Below, in pieces: positions 1 to 9,310 of a stretch of 64,000 nucleotides of DNA; within the stretch, counting starts at the first letter, position 1; each line of letters begins with the position of its first letter. A program made the translations under genes and the position numbers. The notes beneath the pieces were generated by a model. It made no database searches. It saw only the letters and a program-made list of their open reading frames with translations, and was not told the origin of the DNA. This DNA comes from Arabiibacter massiliensis (GTDB lineage: Bacteria > Actinomycetota > Coriobacteriia > Coriobacteriales > Eggerthellaceae), in the NCBI RefSeq assembly GCF_900169505.1, contig NZ_LT827021.1:186001-250000 (forward strand), read 5' to 3'.

Positions 1-460
1 GCAGGGCCTCACGCCCGACCAGTTCAAGGAGGACGTGAAGAAGCAGGCCGCCGACATCACGCGCCAGGACCTCGCGCTCGACGCGTGGGCCCGCCACTTC
101 AAGATGGAGGCCGACGGCAAGGATGTCACCGAGGAGTTCGTGAAGAGCGGCGTGGAGGATCCTGCGGCGCTTGAGAAGGAATGGCGCCAGAACGGCCAGC
201 TCCACATGGTGCGCCAGGGCATCATGCGCACCAAGGCCGTCTACGACCTCATGGAGAAGGCCGTCGTGACCGAGATCGATCCGGCCGCCAAGAAGGACGA
301 GGCCAAGAAGCCGGCCAAGAAGGCCGCCAAGAAGCCCGCGAAGAAGGCCGACGCCGCCGAGGCCCCCGAGGCCGAGGCCGCCGAGAAGCCGGCCAAGAAG
401 CCTGCCGCCAAGAAGGCGAAGAAGGAGGAGGCCCCCGAGGCCGCGTCCGACGCCGAGTAG
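1..460 (+). CDS. tig: Trigger factor, C-terminal part (5' end outside window)
   Basis: Only the last 152 codons are present; the reading frame is open at the left edge (first full codon at base 2). Trigger factor is the ribosome-bound chaperone and prolyl isomerase. The visible part matches the end of its helical C-terminal domain (residues QGLTPDQFKED onward, then a run ending MEKAVVTEIDP). A roughly 45-residue tail of alternating Lys, Ala, Pro and Glu follows; such low-complexity tails are common in actinobacterial trigger factors. The order tig-clpP-clpX, seen here, is the classical bacterial arrangement and is the strongest support for the call. The N-terminal ribosome-binding and PPIase domains cannot be checked. 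Confidence 0.88.
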   Translation, partial: QGLTPDQFKEDVKKQAADITRQDLALDAWARHFKMEADGKDVTEEFVKSGVEDPAALEKEWRQNGQLHMVRQGIMRTKAVYDLMEKAVVTEIDPAAKKDEAKKPAKKAAKKPAKKADAAEAPEAEAAEKPAKKPAAKKAKKEEAPEAASDAE

Positions 461-479
461 CACCGCCGCGATCAGACAC

Positions 480-518
480 CGGCCCGCCTCGTCGCGCTTA
501 TGTGCGCGGGGCGGGCCG
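480..518 (+). terminator. GC-rich hairpin after tig, no U-run
   Basis: The 8-bp perfect inverted repeat ggcccgcc / ggcgggcc (481-488 and 510-517) lies 20 bases after the tig stop. No T tract follows, so it may be a weak terminator, an RNA-stability hairpin or a processing site rather than a full intrinsic terminator. Confidence 0.4.
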
Positions 519-628
519 AGGTAACGATACGGTACCCGGGCCTTGCGCGGCGGCACGATAGACCGCACTATGACAGAAACGTCAGCTGGGCCGGATTCCG
601 GCCGCAAGAGACAAGCGAGGCATACACT

Positions 629-1252
629 ATGAGCTTTGACACCAAATCCGCATTGATCCCCTACGTCATCGAGCAGTCGCCGCGCGGCGAGCGCAGCTAC
701 GACATCTACTCGCGCCTGCTGAACGAGCGCATCATCTTTTTGGGCGAGCAGATCGACGACCAGGTGGCGAACTCCGTGGTGGCGCAGCTGCTGCACCTCG
801 AGAGCGCCGACCCCGACAAGGACATCTCGCTCTACATCAACTCGCCGGGCGGCTCGGTGACGGCGGGCATGGCCATCCTCGACACGATGGACTTCATCAA
901 GTGCGACGTGTCCACCATCTGCCTGGGCGAATGCGCCTCGATGGCCGCCGTGCTGCTGTCCCATGGCGCCAAGGGCAAGCGCCTGTGCCTGCCCAACTCG
1001 CTCGTGCTCATCCACCAGCCCTCCGGCGGCGCGCAGGGCCAGCAGACCGAGATCGCCATCGTGGCCGACTACATGCTGAAGACCCGCAAGCGCCTGAACG
1101 AGATACTCGCGAACAACACGGGCCAGACGCTCGAGACCATCCAGGCCGACACGGAGCGCGACAACTACATGACCGCCGAGGAGGCCGTGGCCTACGGCCT
1201 GGTCGACCGCATCACCACCTCGCGCGCAGCCGCGCCGAGCTCCGACGAGTAG
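629..1252 (+). CDS. clpP: ATP-dependent Clp protease proteolytic subunit ClpP
   Basis: 207 aa, the normal length for the serine peptidase that stacks as two heptameric rings and degrades proteins fed by ClpX or ClpC. The catalytic triad is visible: Ser104 in [10 protein letters not shown], His129 in LVLIHQP and an Asp near 178 in DTERDNYM. The oxyanion-hole segment [10 protein letters not shown] is intact. The start chosen is the ATG at 629 ([16 protein letters not shown]), which gives the family N-terminus and has a purine-rich GCGAGG upstream; the same frame is open back to about 500 but that extension has no family similarity. clpX follows 17 bases later, so the two are probably cotranscribed. 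Confidence 0.97.
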   Translation: MSFDTKSALIPYVIEQSPRGERSYDIYSRLLNERIIFLGEQIDDQVANSVVAQLLHLESADPDKDISLYINSPGGSVTAGMAILDTMDFIKCDVSTICLGECASMAAVLLSHGAKGKRLCLPNSLVLIHQPSGGAQGQQTEIAIVADYMLKTRKRLNEILANNTGQTLETIQADTERDNYMTAEEAVAYGLVDRITTSRAAAPSSDE

Positions 1253-1269
1253 ACAAGCGAACAGGATAC

Positions 1270-2664
1270 ATGAACGACAGACGCGACGACGAATTCGAAG
1301 GCCGGGGCAGCGAGGATATAACGTGCGCCTTCTGCGGGAAGCATCCGCACCAGGTGGCGGCCATGATCTCGGGGCCCAACGGCATCTACATCTGCGACGA
1401 GTGCATCTCGGTGTGCGCCGACGCCATGATGCGCGACCTGGGGCTCAACGTCCCCGCGTTCGACGCCGCCGCGGCGCTCGAGCAGCAGCCGTCGCGCGCT
1501 GAGACGGGACGCCATGCGCGGGTCGGCGAGGAGGCGCACGTCGCCTCGGTCGCCGATCCGTCGCCCGCCGACCTGCTGACCGACCTGCCCACGCCCCACG
1601 AGCTGTACGCCGAGCTCTCCGAGCACGTGGTGGGGCAGGAGGACGCCAAGAAGGCGCTCTCCGTAGCCGTGTACAACCACTACAAGCGCATCAGCCTGGG
1701 CGCGGATGCCGAGGACGGCGACGTGGAGCTGGCCAAGAGCAACATCATGCTTCTGGGCCCCACGGGATCGGGCAAGACGCTCCTGGCCCAGACGCTCGCG
1801 CGCACGCTGCAGGTGCCGTTCGCCATCGCGGACGCCACCACGCTCACCGAGGCGGGCTACGTGGGCGAGGACGTGGAGAACATCCTCTTGAAGCTCATGA
1901 CGGCGGCGGACTTCGACATCCCGCGCGCCGAGATCGGCATCATCTACATCGACGAGATCGACAAGGTGGCCCGCAAGGCCGAGAACCTGTCCATCACGCG
2001 CGATGTTTCGGGCGAGGGCGTGCAGCAGGCGCTCCTGAAGATCGTGGAGGGCACCGAGGCCAGCGTGCCGCCGCAGGGCGGGCGCAAACACCCCCAGCAG
2101 GAGCTCATCCACATCGACACCACGAACATCCTGTTCATCCTGGGCGGCGCGTTCGTGGGCCTGGCCGACATCATCGCCGCGCGCGTGGGCAAGAGCGGCC
2201 TCGGGTTCAACTCCGAGCTTCCCGAGTCCAAGAAGCACGCCGAGGCGGAGCTTTTGGCCAAGGTGCTGCCGGAGGACCTGAACAAGTACGGCATGATCCC
2301 CGAGTTCGTGGGCCGCATCCCCGTGGTCACGTCGCTGTCGGAGCTGTCGGAGGAAGACCTCGTGCGCATCCTCACCGAGCCGAAGAACGCGCTGGTGAAG
2401 CAGTACACGAAGATGTTCGACTTCGAGGACTCGGAGCTCACGTTCGAGCCCGACGCGCTCACGGCCATCGCGCATGAGGCCGTGGAGCACGGAACGGGCG
2501 CGCGCGGCCTGCGTTCCATCTGCGAGCGCGTGCTGCAGGACGTCATGTACGACCTGCCCGAACACGACGGGCCGTCTGCGGTGACCGTGCGGGCGAGCGA
2601 CATCACGGGAGAGACGAAGCCGGAGATAACGCCGGTAGCGAAGAGCGTGGAGAAGAGCGCGTAG
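1270..2664 (+). CDS. clpX: ATP-dependent Clp protease ATP-binding subunit ClpX
   Basis: 464 aa AAA+ unfoldase that recognises tagged substrates and threads them into ClpP. The N-terminal C4 zinc-binding domain shows Cys19, Cys22, Cys42 and Cys45 (CAFCGK and IYICDEC). The Walker A motif GPTGSGKT lies near residue 163, Walker B is IIYIDEID, and the downstream GYVGEDVE segment and C-terminal small domain (GARGLRSI) are typical. An Ala/Glu-rich linker of about 60 residues between the zinc finger and AAA+ domain is longer than in E. coli ClpX. Start: ATG at 1270, just before the zinc domain. Confidence 0.97.
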   Translation: MNDRRDDEFEGRGSEDITCAFCGKHPHQVAAMISGPNGIYICDECISVCADAMMRDLGLNVPAFDAAAALEQQPSRAETGRHARVGEEAHVASVADPSPADLLTDLPTPHELYAELSEHVVGQEDAKKALSVAVYNHYKRISLGADAEDGDVELAKSNIMLLGPTGSGKTLLAQTLARTLQVPFAIADATTLTEAGYVGEDVENILLKLMTAADFDIPRAEIGIIYIDEIDKVARKAENLSITRDVSGEGVQQALLKIVEGTEASVPPQGGRKHPQQELIHIDTTNILFILGGAFVGLADIIAARVGKSGLGFNSELPESKKHAEAELLAKVLPEDLNKYGMIPEFVGRIPVVTSLSELSEEDLVRILTEPKNALVKQYTKMFDFEDSELTFEPDALTAIAHEAVEHGTGARGLRSICERVLQDVMYDLPEHDGPSAVTVRASDITGETKPEITPVAKSVEKSA

Positions 2665-2671
2665 GATAAGG

Positions 2672-2823
2672 TTGTCATCCTGAGCGAGCGGAGCTTTACA
2701 GGTTGTCATCCTGAGCGAGCGCAGCGAGTCGAAGGATCCCGTGCGGTGCCAACCGGAAACGTCACGGCTGGCGCCAAGCGGGATCCTTCGACTTCGGCCT
2801 TGCGGCCTTCGCTCAGGATGACA
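2672..2823. repeat. Dispersed palindromic repeat (TCATCCTGAGCG type)
   Basis: The 180 bp between clpX and valS are mostly a repeat unit. GTCATCCTGAGCGAGCG occurs twice on the + strand and ends in CGAAGGATCC. An inverted copy, GGATCCTTCG...CTCAGGATGACA, closes the element at 2823. The same core recurs at 9311-9441, 39381-39505 and 57017-57193, always between genes. It behaves like a REP/ERIC-type dispersed palindrome; it could serve as a terminator or mRNA stabiliser, which is inference. Confidence 0.85.
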
Positions 2824-2845
2824 TGAGGCGGGAGAGAGCGAACCT

Positions 2846-5512
2846 ATGGCAGAGAAGAAGATCGACTACGACTTCCAGGCGCACGAGCGCCCGCTGTTCG
2901 ACGCGTGGCGCGACGGCGGCTACTTCCAGCGCGGAGAGGGCTTCGGCGCCAAGAAGGCCCAGCCCTACACCATCGTCATCCCGCCGCCGAACATCACGGG
3001 CGTGCTGCACATGGGCCACGCCTTAAACGACACCATCCAGGATACGTGCATCCGCCGCGCGCGCATGCAGGGCCGTCCTGCGCGCTGGATCCTCGGCACC
3101 GACCACGCCGGCATCTCCACGCAGACCAAGGTGGACAAGAAGCTGGCCGACCAGGGCATATCCCGCTTGGAGATAGGCCGCGAGGCGTTCATCGAGGCGT
3201 GCTATGACTGGTACAAGGAGTACGGCACCACCATCGTGAACCAGATCAAGGGCATGGGCTGCAGTTGCGACTACGCCGACGAGCACTTCACCCTGGAGCC
3301 GGCGTATGTGAAGGCCGTGCGGAAGCTCTTCGTGCAGTGGTACCACGACGACCTCATCTACAAGGGCAAGCGCATCGTGAACTGGTGCCCGCACTGCACC
3401 ACGTCCATCTCCGACGACGAGGCCGAGTATGTGGACGAGGCGGGGCATCTGTGGTACCTGCGCTACCCCTTGACCGAGCCGGTGGACGGCCTGGAGTATC
3501 TGGTGGTGGCCACCACGCGTCCCGAGACGATGCTCGGCGACACGGGCGTGGCGGTGAACCCGAAGGACGAGCGATTCGCGCACCTGGTGGGCAAGACGGT
3601 GACGCTGCCGCTCGTGGGCCGCGAGATCCCCATCTTCGCCGACTGGCATGTGGACAGGGAGTTCGGCACCGGCTGCGTGAAGACCACGCCCGCGCACGAC
3701 CCGAACGACTGGGCCATGGGCGAGCGGAACGGCCTTGAGCGCATCAACATCTTCGACGAGACGGCGCACGTGGTGGACGGCTACGGGAAGTTTTCCGGCA
3801 TGGACCGCGACGAGGCCCGCGAGGCCGTGGTGGCCGCGTTCGACGAGCTGGGGTTGCTCGACCACGTGGAGGACCACGACCACTCGGTCATGACGTGCTA
3901 CCGCTGCCACACGAAGCTGGAGCCCTGGGAGTCCGAGCAGTGGTTCGTGGCCGTGGACGGCCTGAAGAAGGACGCCGCGCGCGTGGTGGAGGACGGCAGC
4001 ATCCAGTTCCATCCCGAGCGCTGGCGCCAGGTGTACCTGGACTGGCTGGAGAACCTGAAAGACTGGTGCATCTCGCGCCAGCTGTGGTGGGGGCACCGCA
4101 TCCCCATGTTCTACTGCGACGCGTGCGGCTGGGAGGACGCCAGCGTGGAGGACATCGACGTGTGCCCCGTGTGCGGCGCGCCGGTGCGCCAGGACGAGGA
4201 CGTGCTGGACACGTGGTTCTCGTCGCAGCTGTGGCCCTTCGCCACGATGGGCTGGACCGAAGAGGGCATGGACGCGCCCGAGATGCGCGACTGCTATCCC
4301 ACGCAGGTGCTGTCCACCGCGCGCGACATCATGGGGCTCTGGGTGGCGCGCATGGTGATGGCGTCGATGTACTGCACGGGGAAGATCCCGTTCGAGCACG
4401 TCATCATACATCCCACGGTGATGGCGGCCGACGGCAAGCCCATGTCGAAGAGCCGCGGCAACGGCGTGGACCCGCTGCGCCTCATGCAGGACTACGGCGC
4501 CGACGGCATGCGCTTCGGCCTCTTGATGCAGGTAACGGGCGCGCAAGACATGCGCTTCAACGAGGCGAAGCTGGAAAGCTCGCGCAACTTCGCGAACAAG
4601 ATACGCAACGCGGCGCGCTTCGTGATGATGAACCTCGACGGCTACGAGCCGGGCGCGCCTGCGCCCACCACGCCGGTGGACCGCTGGATCTTCTCGCGGC
4701 TGGCGGGGCTGGTGGCGCGCCTCGATGCCGCGTTCGACGGCTTCGAGTTCGGCGAGGCCACGCGCGAGCTGTACGCGTTTTTCTGGAACGAGTTCTGCGA
4801 CTGGTACATCGAGTTCTCGAAGGCGCGCCTGGGGGCCGGCGCCGACCCAGCCGACCGTGCGGCGTGCCAGCGAAACCTCGTGTTCGTGCTCGACCAGGCG
4901 CTGCGGCTGCTGCACCCCATCATGCCGTTCGTGACCGAGGAGATCTACCAGGAGCTTCCGGTGGATCGCAGCGTTGCCCCGTACCTCATCGGGGCCGCGT
5001 GGCCGGACGCGCAGGAGCTCGCGAAGTACGTGGATGTGGACGCCGAGCGCGCCATCCAGATGGTGACGGAAACGGTGTCGGCCATTCGCAGCACGCGCGC
5101 CCGCTACGGCATCTCGCCGAAGACGGAGCTGGCCGTGGCCGTGAAGGCGGGGGAGGCCGACGTGGCGCTCCTGGAGGCGCAGCGCGGGCTCATCGAGGGC
5201 ATGGGCAACACATCCTCGCTGGCCATCGCCGCCGATGCCCAGAAGCCGGCCGAGTCCAGCGTGTCGCTCGCGCCGGGGCTCGAGGTGTACATCGTGCTGT
5301 CCGGCCTCGTGGACTTCGATGCCGAGCGCGAGCGCTTGGCCAAGGAGCAGGCGAAACTGGCGACGGACGCCGCCAAGCTCGACAAGAAGCTCTCCAACCC
5401 GGGCTTCTTGGCCAAGGCCGCGCCCGAGATCGTGGAGAAGGACCGCGCCAAGCACGCCGAGCTCGCCGACAAACTGGCCCGCGTGGAAGCGCAGCTTGCC
5501 GAGCTGGGGTAG
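2846..5512 (+). CDS. valS: Valyl-tRNA synthetase
   Basis: 888 aa class I aminoacyl-tRNA synthetase that charges tRNA-Val. The HIGH signature appears as HMGH near residue 55 (NITGVLHMGHALN) and the KMSKS loop as PMSKSRGNG near residue 532. Between them lie the CP1 editing domain (TTRPETMLGDTGVAV) and zinc-ligand-like Cys pairs (CPHC, CDAC, CPVC). The C-terminal 70 residues form the Lys/Ala/Glu-rich coiled coil typical of ValS (ERERLAKEQAKL). The ATG at 2846 (MAEKKIDYDFQ) follows a GCGGGAGAGAG purine stretch. The gene stands alone between a repeat region and an intrinsic terminator. Confidence 0.97.
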   Translation: MAEKKIDYDFQAHERPLFDAWRDGGYFQRGEGFGAKKAQPYTIVIPPPNITGVLHMGHALNDTIQDTCIRRARMQGRPARWILGTDHAGISTQTKVDKKLADQGISRLEIGREAFIEACYDWYKEYGTTIVNQIKGMGCSCDYADEHFTLEPAYVKAVRKLFVQWYHDDLIYKGKRIVNWCPHCTTSISDDEAEYVDEAGHLWYLRYPLTEPVDGLEYLVVATTRPETMLGDTGVAVNPKDERFAHLVGKTVTLPLVGREIPIFADWHVDREFGTGCVKTTPAHDPNDWAMGERNGLERINIFDETAHVVDGYGKFSGMDRDEAREAVVAAFDELGLLDHVEDHDHSVMTCYRCHTKLEPWESEQWFVAVDGLKKDAARVVEDGSIQFHPERWRQVYLDWLENLKDWCISRQLWWGHRIPMFYCDACGWEDASVEDIDVCPVCGAPVRQDEDVLDTWFSSQLWPFATMGWTEEGMDAPEMRDCYPTQVLSTARDIMGLWVARMVMASMYCTGKIPFEHVIIHPTVMAADGKPMSKSRGNGVDPLRLMQDYGADGMRFGLLMQVTGAQDMRFNEAKLESSRNFANKIRNAARFVMMNLDGYEPGAPAPTTPVDRWIFSRLAGLVARLDAAFDGFEFGEATRELYAFFWNEFCDWYIEFSKARLGAGADPADRAACQRNLVFVLDQALRLLHPIMPFVTEEIYQELPVDRSVAPYLIGAAWPDAQELAKYVDVDAERAIQMVTETVSAIRSTRARYGISPKTELAVAVKAGEADVALLEAQRGLIEGMGNTSSLAIAADAQKPAESSVSLAPGLEVYIVLSGLVDFDAERERLAKEQAKLATDAAKLDKKLSNPGFLAKAAPEIVEKDRAKHAELADKLARVEAQLAELG

Positions 5513-5540
5513 GCAAGCCCCGACAATCTCCCGTCCTGTC

Positions 5541-5579
5541 AAGGCCGCCCTGGCGCACCGCGCGCCGGGGCGGCCTTTT
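5541..5579 (+). terminator. Intrinsic terminator after valS
   Basis: A GC-rich stem (AAGGCCGCCC pairing with GGGCGGCCTT, extended by TGGCG/CGCCG) with a short loop is followed by TTTTC. It starts 28 bases after the valS stop. Confidence 0.85.
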
Positions 5580-5596
5580 CGCGCATGTGACCTGGG

Positions 5597-5697
5597 GCGC
5601 TGGATTCGCGCTGGATTCGCGCTGGATTCGCGCTGGATTTCCGCTTGACCCGTGCTGGAAATCCGCTTGATCCGCGCTTGATTCGCGCTTGGAACGC
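5597..5697. repeat. 11-bp tandem repeat array (CGCTGGATTCG type)
   Basis: In the 305-bp gap 5513-5817, four near-perfect copies of GCGCTGGATTC run head to tail from 5597. They decay into related units (CCGCTTGA, CGCTTGATTC, CGCTTGGAAC) up to about 5697. Related units CCGCTTGATTC occur at 52016-52051, far away, so this is a genomic repeat motif rather than a local slip. The rest of the gap holds the valS terminator and the toxin gene's upstream region. Confidence 0.75.
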
Positions 5698-5817
5698 GCC
5701 AGATTCGAGCGATGATCCGCTGGACGCACGCCATGGCCGTGCAAGATCGCGTTGCTAGGATGTTCGGAGGCCTTCATCGGGGGCTACTGGACAGAATAGA
5801 ACGTGTGAGGTATATTC

Positions 5818-6192
5818 ATGGGCGAATGGGAAGTCAACTTGAACTTGATCCAGCCATGGCTCGAGGGATTGGACAGCGACGCGGCTGCGCATGTCAAGCG
5901 GACGTTGGCGGTGCTGAGGAGGGAGGGTCCGAGTCTCGGTAGGCCGCTTGTGGACTCGGTGAGCGGGTCGGCGTTCGGGAACATGAAGGAGCTCAGACCC
6001 CCTTCTCCTGGAAGAAGCGAGATAAGGATACTCTTCGCGTTCGATCCGAACCGAAGGGCTGTGATGCTCCTTGCCGGCGATAAATCATCCGGCGGAACGC
6101 GTGAACGGTGGAATCGGTGGTATGCTCGGGCGATCCCGAGAGCCGATAGGCTGTTTAGACGATACCTGAAAGAGCTGGAGGAGGCGGAATGA
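5818..6192 (+). CDS. HigB/RelE-type toxin of a type II toxin-antitoxin system
   Basis: 124 aa with features of the phage-derived Gp49-like (HigB) family: a basic compact protein with SEIRILFAFDPNRRAVMLLAGDKS in the middle, the beta-strand core carrying the family's R-x-x-F/Y pattern, and a C-terminal helix. These toxins are ribosome-dependent mRNA interferases. The stop overlaps the start of the downstream Xre-type gene by 4 bases (ATGA). Toxin-first order with an HTH antitoxin behind is the normal higBA arrangement. The exact catalytic residues cannot be confirmed by eye. Confidence 0.85.
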   Translation: MGEWEVNLNLIQPWLEGLDSDAAAHVKRTLAVLRREGPSLGRPLVDSVSGSAFGNMKELRPPSPGRSEIRILFAFDPNRRAVMLLAGDKSSGGTRERWNRWYARAIPRADRLFRRYLKELEEAE

Positions 6193-6500
6193 AAAGCCTT
6201 ACTATCGAAGAGTATTTTGCGACGCGTGACGACATTACCCCTGAAATGGAGGAACGAGCCCGCCTTGCCGTCGAGGCGAAGATCAAAGGGTACGAGCTGC
6301 AGCAGGCGCGCAAGGCATGCCATATGACGCAGAAGGAGGTGGCCGCCAGGATGGGTGTGAGCCAGAAGCGCATCTCCGACCTGGAGAAAGGCGACGTCGA
6401 TATTCTGCAGGTAGACACCCTGCGCCGCTACATCGCAAGCCTCGGCGGCAAGCTCGAAGTGAACGCCGTCCTTCCCGACCGCACCATCTGCATCGTGTGA
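6189..6500 (+). CDS. HigA-type antitoxin, Xre-family HTH
   Basis: 103 aa with a clear helix-turn-helix at residues about 38-92 (LQQARKACHMTQKEVAARMG, then a recognition helix SQKRISDLEKGD). Such antitoxins bind the toxin and repress their own promoter. The start overlaps the toxin stop by ATGA, implying translational coupling. The N-terminal half (about 35 residues) probably contributes to toxin contact. No close palindrome was identified in the promoter region, so the autoregulation is family knowledge only. Confidence 0.88.
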   Translation: MKSLTIEEYFATRDDITPEMEERARLAVEAKIKGYELQQARKACHMTQKEVAARMGVSQKRISDLEKGDVDILQVDTLRRYIASLGGKLEVNAVLPDRTICIV

Positions 6501-6600
6501 CGCCTTCAGCTCGGCCTCGATCTCAGCCTCAACCATCAACCACAGCTTGAACCCCAGCTTGAGGAAATTGCCTGAACGAGCGCGCGGCTTGCAGCATCTT

Positions 6601-6609
6601 TGCTATAAT
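6601..6609 (+). promoter_or_regulatory. Extended -10 promoter for the zinc-ribbon membrane protein
   Basis: TGCTATAAT gives a perfect -10 hexamer (6604-6609) with the TGn extension; no good -35 lies 16-18 bp upstream. It is 118 bp before the next start codon (6727), leaving a long leader with no obvious structure call. Confidence 0.6.
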
Positions 6610-6726
6610 GACTGATCGCGTGCACGTAGCAAGGTTCACCTGCGGGCACGTCGGCGGCTCCGGGGGCTGTCCCGAGCGGACTGCGGCGCCGCCAGCGCTG
6701 AGCTGACACAAGAAAACGAGGTTGAT

Positions 6727-7263
6727 ATGACTGATCTGCTGTCCCAGCTGTGGACGCCCGAGCTGCAGGCCGCCTTCACCGTGGTCGTGGTGCTGCTCGT
6801 CATCCTGTACGTGCTTTCCATCGTCTGGGTGGTCCGCGACGCGTACCTGCGCGGCTCCTTCTGGTACGTGTGGGCCATCGTCGCGCTCATCCCGCTGCTC
6901 GGCGTGATCGCATACTGCCTGCTCCGCCCGCCGCTGCTGCAGATCGACCGCGACGAGCAGGAGCTCGAGATCGCCCTCAAGCAACGCGAGCTCATGAAGT
7001 ACGGCGAATGCGCCAACTGCGGCTATCCGGTGGAGGCCGACTTCGTGCTGTGCCCGAACTGCCATCAGCGCTTGAAGAACCTCTGCGGCACCTGCAACCA
7101 CGCGCTCGATCCCACCTGGACCGTGTGCCCCTACTGCGCCACGCCCGTGGCCGGCGGCCCCCGCGCGACGCGCCGCAACGCCCGAACGTCCCAGCCGCAC
7201 CAGGCGGCATCCCAGCAGAGGCAGGCACGGCCCGCTCAGCTCGAGCAGGGCAACGTGCAGTAA
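6727..7263 (+). CDS. Membrane protein with double zinc ribbon
   Basis: 178 aa. Two transmembrane helices fill residues about 15-37 and 45-65 (VVVVLLVILYVLSIVWVV and WAIVALIPLLGVIAYCLL). This resembles the phospholipase-D N-terminal-like membrane hairpin. A short acidic helix follows, then two zinc ribbons with four CxxC pairs: CANC, CPNC, CGTC and CPYC. The C-terminal 35 residues are Gln/Ala/Arg-rich and look disordered. The function is unknown; the layout suggests a membrane-anchored zinc-ribbon adaptor. It is monocistronic with a terminator directly behind. Confidence 0.8.
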   Translation: MTDLLSQLWTPELQAAFTVVVVLLVILYVLSIVWVVRDAYLRGSFWYVWAIVALIPLLGVIAYCLLRPPLLQIDRDEQELEIALKQRELMKYGECANCGYPVEADFVLCPNCHQRLKNLCGTCNHALDPTWTVCPYCATPVAGGPRATRRNARTSQPHQAASQQRQARPAQLEQGNVQ

Positions 7264-7279
7264 CCCATCCCGCGTTCAT

Positions 7280-7320
7280 CGGGGCCGCCTCGCTTGGTTG
7301 TGGGGCGGCCCCGTTGTTTT
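7280..7320 (+). terminator. Intrinsic terminator
   Basis: CGGGGCCGCC pairs with GGCGGCCCCG around a short loop and is followed by TTGTTTT. It lies 17 bases after the zinc-ribbon protein stop and about 50 bases before thrS. Confidence 0.9.
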
Positions 7321-7371
7321 AACCGATCGTGCAGGCGCTTTGTGCGCGCCCGGCACGGGAAAGGAACCACT

Positions 7372-9285
7372 ATGAACATCGTACTCCCCGACGGCTCGAA
7401 CAAGGAGCTCGCCGACGGCGCCACCGTCGTCGACGTGGCAGCCTCCATCGGCGCGGGCCTCGCGAAGGCCGCGCTCGCCGGCATCGTGAACGGCCAGGCC
7501 GTCGACCTTACCGCCCCCGTGGCCGAGGGCGATTCCGTGGCCATCGTCACCGCGAAGAGCCCCGAGGGCCTGGAGCTTCTGCGCCATTCCACCGCCCACG
7601 TCATGGCCGCCGCGCTCGTGGACCTCTACGGCGACGTGCAGTTCGGCGTCGGCCCCGCCATCGAGGACGGCTTCTACTACGACGTGAAGCTCGACCGCGC
7701 GCTCTCGCCGGAGGACTTCGCCGCCATCGAGGCCCGCATGGCCGAGATCGTGAAGGCCGACGAGGCCTTCGAGCGCCGCGTGGTCACCCGCGCCGAGGCC
7801 GAGGAGATCTTTGCGAGCCAGCCGTTCAAGCTGGAGCTCATCGCCGAGCTCCCCGAGGACGCGACCATCACCACCTATACCATCGGCAAGTTCACCGACC
7901 TGTGCCGAGGTCCCCACCTGCCCTCCACCGGCAAGCTGGGCGCCTTCAAACTCACGAAGCTCGCCGGCGCGTACTGGCGCGGCGACGCGGAACGCGAGAT
8001 GCTCACCCGCATCTACGGCACTGCCTTCTTCAAGCAGAAGGAGCTGGACGAGCATCTGCACAACCTGGCCGAGGCCGAGAAGCGCGACCACCGCAAGCTC
8101 GGCCGCGAGCTGGGCATCTACATGATGGATCCCATGGCGGGCGTCGGCCTGCCCATGTATTTGCCGAAGGGCGCGCGCGTCATCCGCACCCTGCAGGAGT
8201 GGCTGCGCCGCGACCTCTACGAGCGCGGCTACGAGGAGGTCATCACCCCGCACATCTACAACGCGGATGTGTGGAAGACCTCGGGCCACTACGGCTTCTA
8301 CAAGGAGAACATGTACTTCTTCGAGATCAACGAGGGAGACGACGAGAACCCGCGCATGAGCGAGTACGGCGTGAAGCCCATGAACTGCCCGGGCCACGTC
8401 ATGCTGTACAAGAACGAGCTGCACTCCTACCGCGACCTGCCGCTGCGCTACTTCGAGTTCGGCACGGTGTACCGCCACGAGATGTCGGGCGTGGTGCACG
8501 GGCTTCTGCGCGCCCGCGGCTTCACGCAGGACGACGCGCACGTGTTCTGCACGAAGGACCAGGTGGTCGACGAGGTGGTGGCCATCCTCGATCTCGTGGA
8601 CCACATCATGTCCACCTTCGGCTTCGCCTACGAGGCCGAGATATCCACGCGCCCAGAGAAGTCCATCGGCACCGACGAGATGTGGGACCACGCCACCGAG
8701 TCGCTGAAGCAGGCGTGCGAGCGCCACGGTCTGTCTTACGAGATCAACGAGGGCGACGGCGCGTTCTACGGCCCGAAGATCGACATCAAGGTGAAGGACG
8801 CCATCGGCCGCACCTGGCAGTGCTCCACTGTGCAGGTCGACTTCAACATGCCTGAGCGCTTCGAGCTGACCTACCGCACCGAAGACAACACCGAGGAGCG
8901 CCCCTGGATGCTCCATCGCGCCATCTTCGGCTCCATCGAGCGGTTCCTCGGCATCCTGATCGAGCACTACGCCGGCGCGCTGCCGCTGTGGCTCGCCCCC
9001 GTGCAGGTGGCCGTGCTGCCGCTGGCCGACCGCCACACGCAAGCCGCAACCGAGCTCGCGCGCAAGGTGAAGGACGCGGGCGGTCGCGTGGAGGTGTATG
9101 ACCAGAACGAGCCCATGCGCGTGAAGATCGCGAAGGCGCAGAGCCAGAAGATCCCGTACATGGTGGTGCTGGGCGACAAGGAGATCGAGAACGGCACCGT
9201 GAGCGTGCGCGACCGCCACGAGGGCGACCTCGGCGCCTGGCCGGTCGACCAGCTCCTCGAGAAGATCCGCGAGGCCGCGCTGTAG
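7372..9285 (+). CDS. thrS: Threonyl-tRNA synthetase
   Basis: 637 aa class II synthetase. The domains run in the family order. An N-terminal TGS domain covers residues 1-60. The editing domain carries HSTAHVMAAAL (HxxxH) near residue 68. The catalytic core has the zinc Cys in MNCPGHV, motif 2 YRHEMSGVVHGLLRARG and motif 3 near WMLHRAIFGS. The C-terminal anticodon-binding domain has VAVLPLADRH. The start is the ATG at 7372 behind GGGAAAGGAACCAC. A terminator and a dispersed repeat follow. Threonine-specific leader elements were looked for in the 50 bp upstream and not seen. Confidence 0.97.
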   Translation: MNIVLPDGSNKELADGATVVDVAASIGAGLAKAALAGIVNGQAVDLTAPVAEGDSVAIVTAKSPEGLELLRHSTAHVMAAALVDLYGDVQFGVGPAIEDGFYYDVKLDRALSPEDFAAIEARMAEIVKADEAFERRVVTRAEAEEIFASQPFKLELIAELPEDATITTYTIGKFTDLCRGPHLPSTGKLGAFKLTKLAGAYWRGDAEREMLTRIYGTAFFKQKELDEHLHNLAEAEKRDHRKLGRELGIYMMDPMAGVGLPMYLPKGARVIRTLQEWLRRDLYERGYEEVITPHIYNADVWKTSGHYGFYKENMYFFEINEGDDENPRMSEYGVKPMNCPGHVMLYKNELHSYRDLPLRYFEFGTVYRHEMSGVVHGLLRARGFTQDDAHVFCTKDQVVDEVVAILDLVDHIMSTFGFAYEAEISTRPEKSIGTDEMWDHATESLKQACERHGLSYEINEGDGAFYGPKIDIKVKDAIGRTWQCSTVQVDFNMPERFELTYRTEDNTEERPWMLHRAIFGSIERFLGILIEHYAGALPLWLAPVQVAVLPLADRHTQAATELARKVKDAGGRVEVYDQNEPMRVKIAKAQSQKIPYMVVLGDKEIENGTVSVRDRHEGDLGAWPVDQLLEKIREAAL

Positions 9286-9310
9286 GATAGAGGTGTCGCG
9301 GCAGCGCCGC

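Noticed and set aside
5597..5697. CRISPR-like repeats
   Set aside because: Units are 11 bp, contiguous, without spacers, and no cas gene is present.
3023..5734. A 900-codon open frame antisense to valS
   Set aside because: High-GC codon bias opens the opposite strand. The translation is Arg/His/Val-rich with no domain and the valS frame is unequivocal.
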